From positions 1 to 41,541 of the forward strand of contig MNQS01000017.1 of assembly GCA_001915545.1 (NCBI GenBank): 41,541 nt of DNA, given 5' to 3'. Origin of the DNA: Bacteroides sp. 43_108. GTDB taxonomy: Bacteria; Bacteroidota; Bacteroidia; Bacteroidales; Bacteroidaceae. Positions within the stretch are counted from its first letter, which is position 1; every line of letters starts with the position of its first letter. Both the position numbers and the translations under genes were made by a program. The notes beneath the pieces were generated by a model that worked only from the letters and a program-made list of their open reading frames with translations, had not been told where the DNA came from and ran no database searches. Shown one piece after another: positions 23,383 to 31,929 of the stretch.

Positions 23383-25476
23383 TTAGATGTTGAGCTTAAG
23401 TTTTGCACCGGCCATGAACCAGAATCCCGGCTGTTTCACATTGCCGATGTCGTAGTATCTGTGGTCGGTCAGGTTGTTGCCCTTGAAATATATTTCATAT
23501 TTTTTTTCTTCCCATGCCAGCTGAAGGTCAAGAATGCCGTATGGAGAATATTTGGTTGGCTTCGATGTGACCGACGGCGTGCCGTCTGCTCCTGTCATCG
23601 TTGTATACTTGATGTACGAACCCATTCTTTCCTGCCATCTGAACGATAGGGAAGCTGTGAGCTTCTTCCATATACGTCCGTCGAGTCTTGCTGTGAACTT
23701 GTGCCTCAGGTAATCCATGGCATAACAGCTGGCGTAGATGTGCTCTTTGTCGTGTCTGTCCTGATGGATATAGGCATAGTTGAGCGAGAGAAGGCGCAGT
23801 GGGTTCCGTTCGCCGAATATCTTTTGAAGGTTCAGTCCTGCGCTCAGTTCTACACCCATGTTGTCAATCTTGAAGTTCGTTGCATGGTATGTAGAATAGT
23901 TGTTCACAGAATCGCTGTCGTACATGACCCAGTCGATCATGTTGTGCTGTTTCCTATAGAAAGCACGGAGTTCGAGCGTTGCTATTTCGTCCGTGAACCG
24001 TCCTCCAACGGTCAGCTCCTGTGTCTCTTCCGGTTTCAGGCCTGTGTTGCCTTCCTGAGTAGGACTTTTATAATATAGGTCGGTGAAAGTCGGCATTCTT
24101 TGTGCCATATTCCACGATGCATATATTTTCCATCGGCTGTCGGGACGATACGACACGTCGATGCCCGGATACAGGCGCATTCTGTAGTCGAGCATCGTGT
24201 TCATGTTTGCCATGACTCCGAAACTTATGCTCCATCTGTTCAGAATGACGTTGTGTTCGAGATAGTAGCATACGTTGGTGCGGTTGTCGCGCATGGTGTA
24301 GTAGCCGTCATGCCCCGGTATGCCTACGTATTCGCTTTCATCGAGAGGTTTTCCGAGGCTGGTGCTCAGTATGCCCTCGTTTCTGAATTCCGCACCGATG
24401 GCCGACTGTCCAAGCGACCAGTCTATCTGTGCATTTGCGCTGAGTCCGTACACGTCGGTCATGTGGTAGTTCTCGCCCGTCTTGCTTCCGCGAATCAGCT
24501 GGAAATGGTCGAGCGAGCGGTTCCAGTACATTGTCGGAGTGAACTTGATGCGCCCTTTGGTCGTTGCGCTGACAGACGCCATGTAGCGCCTGTTCTCCTC
24601 GTATTGGTCGGGATACATGCCCGAATAGAACGTGTTGGCGCCGTAGTTTTGTGAGCTCATGCCCAGACTCCAGTCGAATGTTGCCAGTTTTGTGTCGGCA
24701 TCGCCCTGGTAGTAGGCTCTGAATTTGTTGAAATCGCTGTTGTCCGTTCCACCGTCGCTTCTCTGGTAGCCTCCGCTGATTCTGTTGTGCAGGTTCTTGC
24801 CGACGAGGCTTATCGATGCGTCGGCTCCTGCAGAACCGTAGCTTCCGCCTTCGGCAGAGACAGTGATGTTGTCGGATTTTGATTTTTTTGTGACGATATT
24901 GATGGCACCATTGAAAGCACTTGTTCCGTATACACGGCTTGCTGCGCCTTCGAGAATCTCGATGCGTTCGATGTCGTCAACTGATATTGGAAAATCGGCG
25001 GAAAGGTGTCCGGTGTGGGGGGAAGAAATATTTACACCGTTCAGAAGAATCACAATCTGGTCGTGCGTTCCGCCATTGATGCTTATGTCCGTTTGGATGC
25101 CGAATGCGCCGCGTTGCCGGACATCTACTCCTGCGGCATATTTAAGAAGGTCGTTTACACTTTGCGCCGGAGTGGCCTGAATGTCTTCTCTTGTCATAAC
25201 GCTGACAATGCGTGCCGACTGTCCCATTGGCTGCGCCACTCGGCTTGCGGTCACCTCGATGTCCTCCAACTGCATCAGTTTCTCACCGCTTTCAGACGGT
25301 TCTGACGGCAGAGACTGGGCCGAGATGCTGTCCGTGCTGGCGTATGTAAGCATTGACACAGCGAGTACTCCGATGCGTATCTCCTTGCCGAGGCTTCGGA
25401 ATATTGCATCGTGCTTGCGGTCAAACTGCCTCCATGTTACAGACTTGGCTTTGATCTGCAAATTTTTTTTGTTCAT
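23383..25476 (-). CDS. TonB-dependent outer-membrane receptor, BtuB-like
   Basis: A 697-residue receptor. The first 55 residues are an extended signal region: VTWRQFDRKHDAIFRSLGKE followed by a hydrophobic stretch ending STDSISAQ, seen in Bacteroidetes receptors. The plug starts near residue 70 (LEDIEVTASRVAQPMGQSAR) and includes DLLKYAAGVDVRQRG, GGTHDQIVILLNGVN and GAINIVTKKS. The barrel follows and ends FMAGAKLKLNI. The plug resembles BtuB-type cobalamin receptors of this phylum, which would fit the B12-dependent nrdJ nearby, but no cobalamin riboswitch is in its leader and no BtuCDF genes accompany it. Siderophore or other substrate remains possible. Confidence 0.85.
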   Translation of the reverse strand: MNKKNLQIKAKSVTWRQFDRKHDAIFRSLGKEIRIGVLAVSMLTYASTDSISAQSLPSEPSESGEKLMQLEDIEVTASRVAQPMGQSARIVSVMTREDIQATPAQSVNDLLKYAAGVDVRQRGAFGIQTDISINGGTHDQIVILLNGVNISSPHTGHLSADFPISVDDIERIEILEGAASRVYGTSAFNGAINIVTKKSKSDNITVSAEGGSYGSAGADASISLVGKNLHNRISGGYQRSDGGTDNSDFNKFRAYYQGDADTKLATFDWSLGMSSQNYGANTFYSGMYPDQYEENRRYMASVSATTKGRIKFTPTMYWNRSLDHFQLIRGSKTGENYHMTDVYGLSANAQIDWSLGQSAIGAEFRNEGILSTSLGKPLDESEYVGIPGHDGYYTMRDNRTNVCYYLEHNVILNRWSISFGVMANMNTMLDYRMRLYPGIDVSYRPDSRWKIYASWNMAQRMPTFTDLYYKSPTQEGNTGLKPEETQELTVGGRFTDEIATLELRAFYRKQHNMIDWVMYDSDSVNNYSTYHATNFKIDNMGVELSAGLNLQKIFGERNPLRLLSLNYAYIHQDRHDKEHIYASCYAMDYLRHKFTARLDGRIWKKLTASLSFRWQERMGSYIKYTTMTGADGTPSVTSKPTKYSPYGILDLQLAWEEKKYEIYFKGNNLTDHRYYDIGNVKQPGFWFMAGAKLKLNI

Positions 25477-25515
25477 TGTTTTTTGTGTTGGTTAATATAA
25501 ATGTATAAAATGTGT

Positions 25516-25563
25516 ATATGCGGTGACGAAAGACGGCACCCGATGAATCTTTCGCCTGCATAT
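25516..25563 (-). promoter_or_regulatory. long leader hairpin before the TonB receptor gene
   Basis: In the 5' leader the two arms pair as ATATGC/GCATAT (25516-25521 with 25558-25563) and GGCGAAAGA/TCTTTCGTC (25525-25533 with 25548-25556, one G-T pair), with a 3-base bulge and 14-base loop. A -7 element TACATTTG (reverse of 25576-25583) lies just upstream, so the hairpin would be at the very 5' end of the mRNA. It is too short for a cobalamin riboswitch and I do not recognise a class. Confidence 0.45.
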
Positions 25564-25760
25564 TTTTTCAGGGCGCAAATGTAGCGATAATTTTCTTGTT
25601 TGCTTCGTCTGATATGGAATAATTTAAACCCTATTTATTGCCTTCCGTAAGGCTTTTTGAGTAGCTTCAACTTGAAAAAATTGTGGCTATTTCTTTGATT
25701 TATTTGAATACACTGAATTTTATTACCTTATGTTCCATAATTCAAAAAGCACTTATTATA

Positions 25761-26387
25761 AAAGCAGTTATATATGCATGAGTTAGTTCTACTACTGAAC
25801 GCCAAAATACAGAATGGCAATTAGCGGACTTGAAAGCTTATGTAGAATACAGAAAACTAGAAAATTACATGTGTCTTTGAGGAAAATAAGCGGAGCAAAA
25901 AAAGAACTCAGAGCGTCCTATTTTGGTTGAGGCTTTGGAATACTGCGAAGTAAACTCAATAGACATAGCACTGGTATCAGAACTCAGCCGTTTGGGTAGA
26001 AATGCCTTTGAAGTGCTAGAAGTAGTAAAAAGACTTGTAGATAATGAGATTAACCTATTCATACAAAAAGAGCAGTTTACCTTGCTGGATGAAAACAATT
26101 CACTATCAACTTTCGCCCCAATCATGATTGCAACTCTTTCTACTAGTGCTCAACTGGAAAGAGAAAATATCAAGTTCCGTCTTAACAGTGGCTGAGCGCA
26201 ATATATAGCAAAAGATGGAAAGCTGGGAAAAATCGGAAGTACAAAAAAAGAATATAAGGAAAGAAGAGTACAAAGAAGTTATAGCACTATTAAAAATGGA
26301 TATTCAATCCGTAACATTGCTCAACTTTGCGAAATAGGAATTATTACAGTTCAACGAGTAAGAAAAGAATTCATAAAAGAAAAATAA
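25761..26387 (+). pseudogene. decayed serine recombinase (resolvase family)
   Basis: Reading across frames gives the outline of a Bacteroidetes resolvase of about 200 residues: AVIYA then VSSTTERQNTEWQLADLKAY, VFEE, ISGA, KKNSERPILVEALEYCE, VSELSRLGRNAFEVLEVV and a C-terminal HTH (NGYSIRNIAQLCEIGIITVQRV). It is broken by TGA at 25779-25781 (between AVIYA and VSS, where Arg of the ARVS motif is expected), by three single-base shifts between about 25855 and 25903 whose net effect restores the frame (the last at a run of seven A), and by TGA at 26193-26195. Both TGA codons fit CGA to TGA changes at Arg. The catalytic Ser lies in VSS. It cannot make a full recombinase. Confidence 0.85.
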
Positions 26388-26423
26388 ATGTTTTTTATTA
26401 CATTTGCTTTAAAATTTAATGAT

Positions 26424-26743
26424 ATGGTTCTTGATATAGATAGCATAATACCTTTTTCTAAAAGGCATAAGGGAGAAACTGTTAGAGAGATTATCAGATA
26501 TGATTCTGGGTATCTCAAAGACTTAATGATTAAAGATGATAGAGTTGTTTTCTCCGATACGTGTTTTAAAGAAAAAAACGACTTACTAAAAGTCATTTTG
26601 ATAATTGGGAAACACCATCTAATAGTAATATCTCAATTTTTAAAAAGTTAAGGACATATGCCCATCCATATCTATATGATTTTAATGATAATGAGTTGGA
26701 AACTTTAAATAAACAAAGACTGTTGAATTATGGAAAGATGTGA
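26424..26743 (+). pseudogene. small protein with ExoX C-terminal-like domain, frameshifted
   Basis: From the ATG at 26424 (another at 26388) the product opens VLDIDSIIPFSKRHKGETVREI and continues YDSGYLKDLM, which resembles the short domain found at the C-terminus of ExoX-like nucleases and as small stand-alone proteins in Bacteroidetes. The zero frame degenerates after DTCFKEK; the family-like continuation (LTKSHFDNWETPSNSNIS, then YAHPYLYDF) is in the -1 frame and ends at TGA 26741-26743. The change of frame occurs at seven A (26572-26578) followed by C, which in frame reads A-AAA-AAC. It may be a frameshift mutation or a slippery site. Function unknown. Confidence 0.55.
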
Positions 26744-27094
26744 TTGGTTTTATATATTTGAAATTACAGAAGTTGAGGATATTAATTGGGGAGAATTGAT
26801 TTCTGTTGAAGCTACACCTATAAATTTTAAGAAAAAAATGATGGTAGTTATGTTAAATCTATAAGTGAATCAAAAAAAGACAGATATTACTTTTTTTATC
26901 CTAAAGAAAAGAAGTACATTGATAATATACTGCATATAGCAAAATCAGATATGGGAGAATGGGAAGTTAATTTTGAAGAATTCAATTGTAAGATAATTGA
27001 AATGGACAATATTAAAACATCTGCCTTTTATCATAAATCAATAAATAATAAAAAAAGTATGTGGCAGTCAATAAAATCTTTTATAAGAAAGTAA
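26730..27094 (+). pseudogene. unidentified small gene, frameshifted at an A-run
   Basis: ATG at 26730 overlaps the end of the previous gene. The zero frame gives ERCDWFYIFEITEVEDINWG and onward, then stops at TAA soon after a run of seven A (26832-26838). In the -1 frame the sequence continues sensibly for about 85 codons (segments SYVKSISESKKDRYYFFYPK, NILHIAKSDMGEWEVNFEEF and MWQSIKSFIRK) to TAA at 27092-27094. The whole would be about 120 residues, acidic and lysine-rich. I do not recognise the family. Its position after the resolvase remnant suggests element cargo. Confidence 0.45.
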
Positions 27095-27255
27095 TATTGA
27101 CACCGGTTTTTGACACTGGTACAAATAATATGTGAGTAAAACTTATAGTTAAAGTTCTTATAATAAACATAATACATTTTTTCTTGAAACAATAAAATGA
27201 CAGAATGGGAATAAACTGCATTTTTCGTGTATGCAGACATAGCGATGTACATAAA

Positions 27256-27411
27256 AATGCATGCAGGTTTCGCGAATCACTTCGGGAAATCTGCATGTCT
27301 TGCTTTTATGGTTTACGTAATTCTGAAAGATTATTGTGTGCCAATAAACAAAAACAAAGTATAGTTAAGCTATGCGCTAGTTTTATCTTTTTCTACTTTT
27401 ATTTTCTTTTG
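27256..27411 (-). ncRNA. candidate small RNA: orphan promoter to terminator
   Basis: An exact promoter (27448-27418, minus) is followed by about 150 bases without a convincing reading frame and then a strong hairpin: 27261-27276 pairs with 27281-27296 (15 of 16, one G-T, loop TCAC). On the minus strand this hairpin is followed by GCATTTTTA, a terminator-like tail. The only open frame, starting inside the hairpin, runs past it and has no protein-like features. The alternative is a relic promoter of the decayed island, or the hairpin being the distant terminator of ccsBA. Nothing else was seen in 27095-27583. Confidence 0.4.
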
Positions 27412-27417
27412 ACACTG

Positions 27418-27448
27418 CAAAGTTACGTATTGTTGAGTGAGCGGTCAA
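27418..27448 (-). promoter_or_regulatory. orphan Bacteroidales-type promoter
   Basis: Minus strand: TTG (27448-27446), 20 bases, TAACTTTG (27425-27418). It is as good as the promoters of feoAB and of the PLD gene but has no coding gene downstream. It lies between ccsBA, which ends at 27584 on the same strand, and the decayed island. Confidence 0.6.
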
Positions 27449-27583
27449 TACTCTGTTTTACTGATTCTTGCCGTCTGTTTTTCTGCAGATGCGTGATATT
27501 TATGGCAAAATACGTTAGCCGATACTCACTTTTCACGCCATGATGCTCAGTATTGAGTATGTCGGAATGGAAGTTATACGCAC

Positions 27584-29806
27584 TCATTGGTTTGCGTAGC
27601 TGTGCATTCCTCCGAGAATATAGTTCACACCGAAATATGTCATCAGAACCGTTGCAAATGCTCCTGCAATGTATATCAGGAAACATTTCCTTTTTCTGAA
27701 GAATGGAAGCGACTGCCTGTGCAGAGGCATGCTGTATATGAGCATAGTAATCAGCGCCCATACCTCTTTGGGATCCCAGCTCCAGTATGTACCCCACGAC
27801 ACGTTTGCCCACACAGCTCCAACGAATATGCCAATGGTCAGCAGCGTCAGGGCGGGATAGAGTATGATATATATTAGGCGCATGGATTCCTCTGTTGCCG
27901 AAGGTCTTGCCAAGGCACCCACGGCTATGAAAAACGTCAGCGACAGCATGGCGTATGAAGCCATTATGGATGAAACATGAATCGACAGCAGTGGCGAGGA
28001 TAGTACCGGCATAAGGTGAGTGATCTGCGGATTCATCTCGCTGAGCGATGACACAAGCAGTGCAAAGCCGGCGGTCAGCATGCCCAGTGATGCGAAGAGC
28101 ACGTGCTTACGGCCTATAGCCAGTGTGCCTAGCATAATCATCAGTGCAAGCGTCTGCATAGTTTCGTATCCGTTTGACATCGGGAAGTGTCCGCCAACGT
28201 ACCATCTGAGACTTAGAACTGCGGTGAGTAGGCTGGCGCATATAACAATGATGGTCAAAAAACATTTGTGTAATATCTTGAGCGCCTTCGGATGTTTCTC
28301 CTTCAGTTTCATCGCCGGAATGAGAAGTATACCCATTGTTAGGAAAAGTTTGAACATCCATCCCGTTGTGTGCAGATGGTTGAGAAGTATTTCTGCATTA
28401 ACTTTTCTCTCTGGCAGAAATGTTTTGCCTCCGTTCTTTCTTTGGAAGTCAGATAATTCTTTGACTATCTTGTCATAATCTTTCCCGTCGTTGCTATGCA
28501 GGTCTGTATCGATTTTGCGCAAGATTTCTGTTCCGTATGCTGTATTTCTGTCTGCGATACTGTCTTCTGTAGCGATGCATGGCGAAGTCCATAGTATTCT
28601 TCCTCCGTCTCTTATGGGAAACATCTGGAGGAGATGTCCTTCCTGAGCCATAACAATCAGACTTATCTTTTCGTCCATTTCCATTACGGCCTTTGATGGG
28701 GCTGAAGTGTTGGCAAATATGTATCTGCCTTCAGGAAAGAAATCGAGCATGGATGCTCTTTCTGGCAAATGATATTCGTTGCGCAGTTTGCTGTCGTCAA
28801 CTTCTATAAGCTTTTCGCGTATCCATACTTCTGGGTAGAATATGAACGATAGGAACACCTGTTCGGCAGTGAAGCTTCTGTATGAATTGTCTCCTGTTAG
28901 TTTGCGCGTGAAATCCAGCGCAAGAGTTTGTACAGGACATATCCTGCCGTTGTACATCACCTGAAGCTTGCCGAACGCTTCAGCCTGTTCTTCAGTGACA
29001 GCACCCCTCATGCGTTTCTCTGATGCTTCTGTAGTCTGTATGTTTATAAGGAACAACAATAGTGCAACGGCAATGCCTGCCACCTTCTCGCCTCTGATGA
29101 GGCGTCTGAACGTACCGTTCTTTTCAATAAGCATAAATATCATAGAAACGAACAGCAGAACATATCCGGCATACGTTATAGGTACTCCCCACCGGTCTAT
29201 ATTTACAGAAAGGTACGAACCTCTGCCGTCATCGTCGTACGAACTCTGGTAGAGTCTTACACCATTGCGGTTGAAGATTTTGTTCATAGAAATTCTGTAT
29301 TCTTCGAAACTCTTCCCCCCGTCGTACGAAACAGCAATTTCGCTCACATAATCGGCCGGTGTGTCCGTGCCAGGATGGAATTCTGTTTCGTATTTGTCGA
29401 GCCTTATGCTGAATGGCAATTGTTCGAGTATCCTCTCTTCCGACAGGTATCTGTCTACCGTTTCACCCTCCCTCAGATGGAGCATGCCTTTCTCCGCTGT
29501 TAGAGATGTTGTGAGTGCACCGACTAGAATCAGTATGAAAGATACGTGAATCATCATCACCGCCTTTCGTTTCCAAATCTTGGTCTTTGCCAGCAGGCCT
29601 ATTGCCGAAAGACTTATCACTGTCCACAGCACAGTGAACCATGCACTGCCGTAGATGTATCTCCCGGCGAAAGCTGTTCCGCATTCGTCTTCAACGAATG
29701 TTGCAACGCCAAGAACCACAGTCATCAGCATCAGCATTGCGAAAGGTGCACGTTTCATATATTTTATTGTGGATTTGTTCTTTGTAGATGTTTTGTTCAT
29801 CTGCAT
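27584..29806 (-). CDS. fused cytochrome c maturation protein CcsB-CcsA (ResB-ResC)
   Basis: About 740 residues from the ATG at 29806 (ATG at 29800 equally possible; the frame is open further upstream but that part is hydrophobic noise over the upstream hairpin). The N-terminal half is ResB/CcsB-like with several membrane helices and a large periplasmic loop. The C-terminal half is CcsA/ResC-like and holds the tryptophan-rich heme-binding WANVSWGTYWSWDPKEVW. System II maturases export heme and attach it to CXXCH motifs of periplasmic cytochromes. Fused CcsBA in this phylum is often near nrf genes; here the neighbours are two CXXCH lipoproteins, which are probable clients. A hairpin separates it from the operon upstream. 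Confidence 0.93.
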   Translation of the reverse strand: MQMNKTSTKNKSTIKYMKRAPFAMLMLMTVVLGVATFVEDECGTAFAGRYIYGSAWFTVLWTVISLSAIGLLAKTKIWKRKAVMMIHVSFILILVGALTTSLTAEKGMLHLREGETVDRYLSEERILEQLPFSIRLDKYETEFHPGTDTPADYVSEIAVSYDGGKSFEEYRISMNKIFNRNGVRLYQSSYDDDGRGSYLSVNIDRWGVPITYAGYVLLFVSMIFMLIEKNGTFRRLIRGEKVAGIAVALLLFLINIQTTEASEKRMRGAVTEEQAEAFGKLQVMYNGRICPVQTLALDFTRKLTGDNSYRSFTAEQVFLSFIFYPEVWIREKLIEVDDSKLRNEYHLPERASMLDFFPEGRYIFANTSAPSKAVMEMDEKISLIVMAQEGHLLQMFPIRDGGRILWTSPCIATEDSIADRNTAYGTEILRKIDTDLHSNDGKDYDKIVKELSDFQRKNGGKTFLPERKVNAEILLNHLHTTGWMFKLFLTMGILLIPAMKLKEKHPKALKILHKCFLTIIVICASLLTAVLSLRWYVGGHFPMSNGYETMQTLALMIMLGTLAIGRKHVLFASLGMLTAGFALLVSSLSEMNPQITHLMPVLSSPLLSIHVSSIMASYAMLSLTFFIAVGALARPSATEESMRLIYIILYPALTLLTIGIFVGAVWANVSWGTYWSWDPKEVWALITMLIYSMPLHRQSLPFFRKRKCFLIYIAGAFATVLMTYFGVNYILGGMHSYANQ

Positions 29807-29887
29807 AGAGTTTGATTGATTAATGGTTTGTATAATATATAATAGGTGTATGATTTGAAATGCAGAAAAGATTTCAAGATGCGTTAT

Positions 29888-29939
29888 AAAGAAATCTCCT
29901 GTCTCTGCATTCCGGATATGCATGGACAGGAGATTTCTT
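29888..29939 (-). terminator. hairpin between the Rid gene and ccsBA
   Basis: A 15-bp perfect stem (29889-29903 with 29925-29939) and a 21-base loop. On the minus strand it is followed by TTTATAAC. It would end the porin-imelysin operon 41 bases after the Rid gene, although read-through to ccsBA is possible. Confidence 0.7.
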
Positions 29940-29979
29940 GTTTGTCATATATAAATATGTTCGGGAATTCTTTTCTTTT

Positions 29980-31119
29980 TCAGAAGTCGCGGAACGCGCT
30001 GTCGCCCTTTTTCGAAATAGCCATGCACTCCATTTCGATAAGCCATGTAGGACGGCATACAGGAGCAAGCGTTATGACGCGCGGTATGTCTGGGAAACGT
30101 TCGTCAAACATCTTCTTCACCGTTTGGTAATCGGCACTGTCGCGCAGATACACGATAATCTGCATCACGTCGTCGAAACCGGCATCCGCTTCCTCCAGAA
30201 GTTTACCTACGTTTTCCCACATGCGCTCTGTCTGTTTTACAATGTCGCCAAGATGTACAACTTCTCCCTTGTTGTTTATGCTGGCTGTACCGCTGATGAG
30301 CACATGCGTTCTGTCGCCATACACCATCTTAGTACCACGTTCGAACGTTACTCCGTATTCGTAAGTAGGGTTCAGGTGCGTTGGTGCGTAGAGGTATGTC
30401 TCCTGTTTCTGGTCGAAGCCGGTTATTGCATATGTGTCCATCTGTACGATGGCTCCAGTGTCGGCCGGCAGTCCTCCTATGCCTGTACTGGCAATGTAGT
30501 GCGAGTTTTCGGTAAGTCCTTGTGCGCAGAAATTCTCTTTGCGTGCTCTTACCATGCCGGCATATTGCGTGTCGACGTCGCGGACGAAGAACCATGTGCG
30601 CACACAATTGTCGGCCAGAGTTGCACTGAATTTTCCCAACCTCTCCTCGTAGTCATTGAGCAGAACTTCCGTCTGATGTGCTGAGTCGCCCTTACGTTCC
30701 AGCATTCCCATTTTCCACAGATGTCTGTATCCGTTGTGTTCGCTTACCGTCATGCCGTGTTCCTCTGTAATCTCCGTGCCTTTCTGCAGGTATATCCACA
30801 CTGCAACTTTGCTTCCGTCGAGCGGTGGCTGCTGTATGGTTGATACGGCGCATCCGCATTCTTCCTTCATCAGTGGGCGCTGGTTTACAGCATCGCTCAG
30901 AAAATATCTTTTCATCACGACCGATGCACCTTTCATCGCGTCTGCATGCAGAACTTTAGCCTCTGCCTCGTAGAGTCTCTTCAGTTGAGCCTCGAACATG
31001 TCGCCTAGCGGCTCCACATGTATCATAGCGTGAATTTCGCCGACTTTGCCTTCAGGCTCGAAATGAGATATCTCGGCCGACGCTTTCAATTCATTGAAGT
31101 AAATTTTTTCAGTTTTCAT
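29980..31119 (-). CDS. Rid (YjgF/RidA) superfamily protein, two-domain, chorismatase-like architecture
   Basis: 379 residues from the ATG at 31119 (MKTEKIYFNELKAS). An in-frame ATG at 31188 exists but would overlap the upstream cytochrome gene. The C-terminal 120 residues resemble the Rid fold (VLISGTASINNKGEVVHLGD, then VGKLLEEADAGFDDVMQIIV and the VCRPTWLIEMECMA closing). The N-terminal half seems to be a degenerate second Rid-like domain, the arrangement of FkbO/Hyg5 chorismatase-type proteins. Free-standing RidA deaminates reactive enamines; what this larger form does is unknown. It is the last gene of the heme/iron operon, 55 bases after the cytochrome gene. Confidence 0.65.
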   Translation of the reverse strand: MKTEKIYFNELKASAEISHFEPEGKVGEIHAMIHVEPLGDMFEAQLKRLYEAEAKVLHADAMKGASVVMKRYFLSDAVNQRPLMKEECGCAVSTIQQPPLDGSKVAVWIYLQKGTEITEEHGMTVSEHNGYRHLWKMGMLERKGDSAHQTEVLLNDYEERLGKFSATLADNCVRTWFFVRDVDTQYAGMVRARKENFCAQGLTENSHYIASTGIGGLPADTGAIVQMDTYAITGFDQKQETYLYAPTHLNPTYEYGVTFERGTKMVYGDRTHVLISGTASINNKGEVVHLGDIVKQTERMWENVGKLLEEADAGFDDVMQIIVYLRDSADYQTVKKMFDERFPDIPRVITLAPVCRPTWLIEMECMAISKKGDSAFRDF

Positions 31120-31174
31120 ATCTGCGGTTTTTCTTATCGTGTTTGAATGGTGCGCCAAATGTATTTTTGTTCTT

Positions 31175-31909
31175 TCATTTGCATGCACCTGAGTTTATCC
31201 ATTCTTTTATCAAAAGTGTCATGTCGTTTCTTAAGTTGACATTCATGGGATGGTTGTATCCCGACTCGTTTGCATCGAGTGTATCTTCTGTCATTATTCT
31301 GTAAAGATAGCTTTCTGTTGCATTTCCTGCAACAACTCTAACGCACGACGGATCTGTTGTTGCTGGTTTGCCGATAAGCATTTCGTAGCTTTTATCTTTT
31401 GTAAGGTCGAGACCGGCTGCTGTTCCTCCATCGCCATGGCATGAAATGCACCTGGAGTCGAATATGCCGTCCTGCACGAAACTGTACAAACTTTTCATTT
31501 CTATTGTGCCGGCATCGATTTCGGCAGAAAGTCCTTTACCGGTTTCAGTGGTATATATGTGATATATCAGTTTATGTGAAAGACTGGTAATGCATATAGA
31601 TGCTGTTGTCACGTCTTCCGGTACGTTGGAAAGTGTAAATTCCATGTCTTTGCCCTCAACCGGTGTACCTATGTTTTTCGATATCGAAGGATAAGTGCCG
31701 TCCTCCTTGAAACCGGCGAACAGAACGCAGTAGTCTTCTGTCGACGGCCATTGGTCTACATTTGTGAATCTGACCTTGATTTCGAGTACGCGTCCGGAAC
31801 CTTCTGCTTCGCTTATTTGCGGATATATTTTCCCATCATCGCATGACGAAGCAATAAATGCCATAGCCGACGCCGTCAAGAGGATTTTCATTGTTTTCCA
31901 TGTTTTCAT
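31175..31909 (-). CDS. lipoprotein with one c-type heme site
   Basis: A 244-residue protein with a lipobox (FIASSC, Cys23) after a short hydrophobic stretch, so it is anchored in the outer or inner membrane facing the periplasm. Residues 25-140 show a beta-rich domain without a family I can name. The C-terminal third begins with DSRCISCHG (Cys154, Cys157, His158), a covalent heme site. It continues like planctomycete-type cytochrome c modules with LDLTKDKSYEMLIG and a likely Met ligand in YNHPMNVN. It should carry one electron in the periplasm. The next upstream gene, the porin, ends 20 bases before it. Confidence 0.82.
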   Translation of the reverse strand: MKTWKTMKILLTASAMAFIASSCDDGKIYPQISEAEGSGRVLEIKVRFTNVDQWPSTEDYCVLFAGFKEDGTYPSISKNIGTPVEGKDMEFTLSNVPEDVTTASICITSLSHKLIYHIYTTETGKGLSAEIDAGTIEMKSLYSFVQDGIFDSRCISCHGDGGTAAGLDLTKDKSYEMLIGKPATTDPSCVRVVAGNATESYLYRIMTEDTLDANESGYNHPMNVNLRNDMTLLIKEWINSGACK

Positions 31910-31929
31910 GTTTCTTATCCTCCATGTTT

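Noticed and set aside
23192..23386. 64-codon + strand frame in the GC-rich spacer
   Set aside because: Composition follows the GC-rich repeat, no homology or ribosome-binding site is recognisable, and it overlaps the end of the TonB receptor gene.
25477..25640. Cobalamin riboswitch before the BtuB-like receptor
   Set aside because: The leader is too short and lacks the B12 box; only a single compact hairpin is present.
27031..27296. Minus-strand frames of about 71-73 codons over the decayed island border
   Set aside because: They are antisense to the frameshifted gene or start inside the hairpin, have Phe/Tyr/Cys-rich composition typical of AT-rich antisense, and lack a start context.
27205..27812. 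Frames on both strands around the end of ccsBA
   Set aside because: They overlap the clear coding sequence of ccsBA or the promoter/hairpin region and resemble no family.
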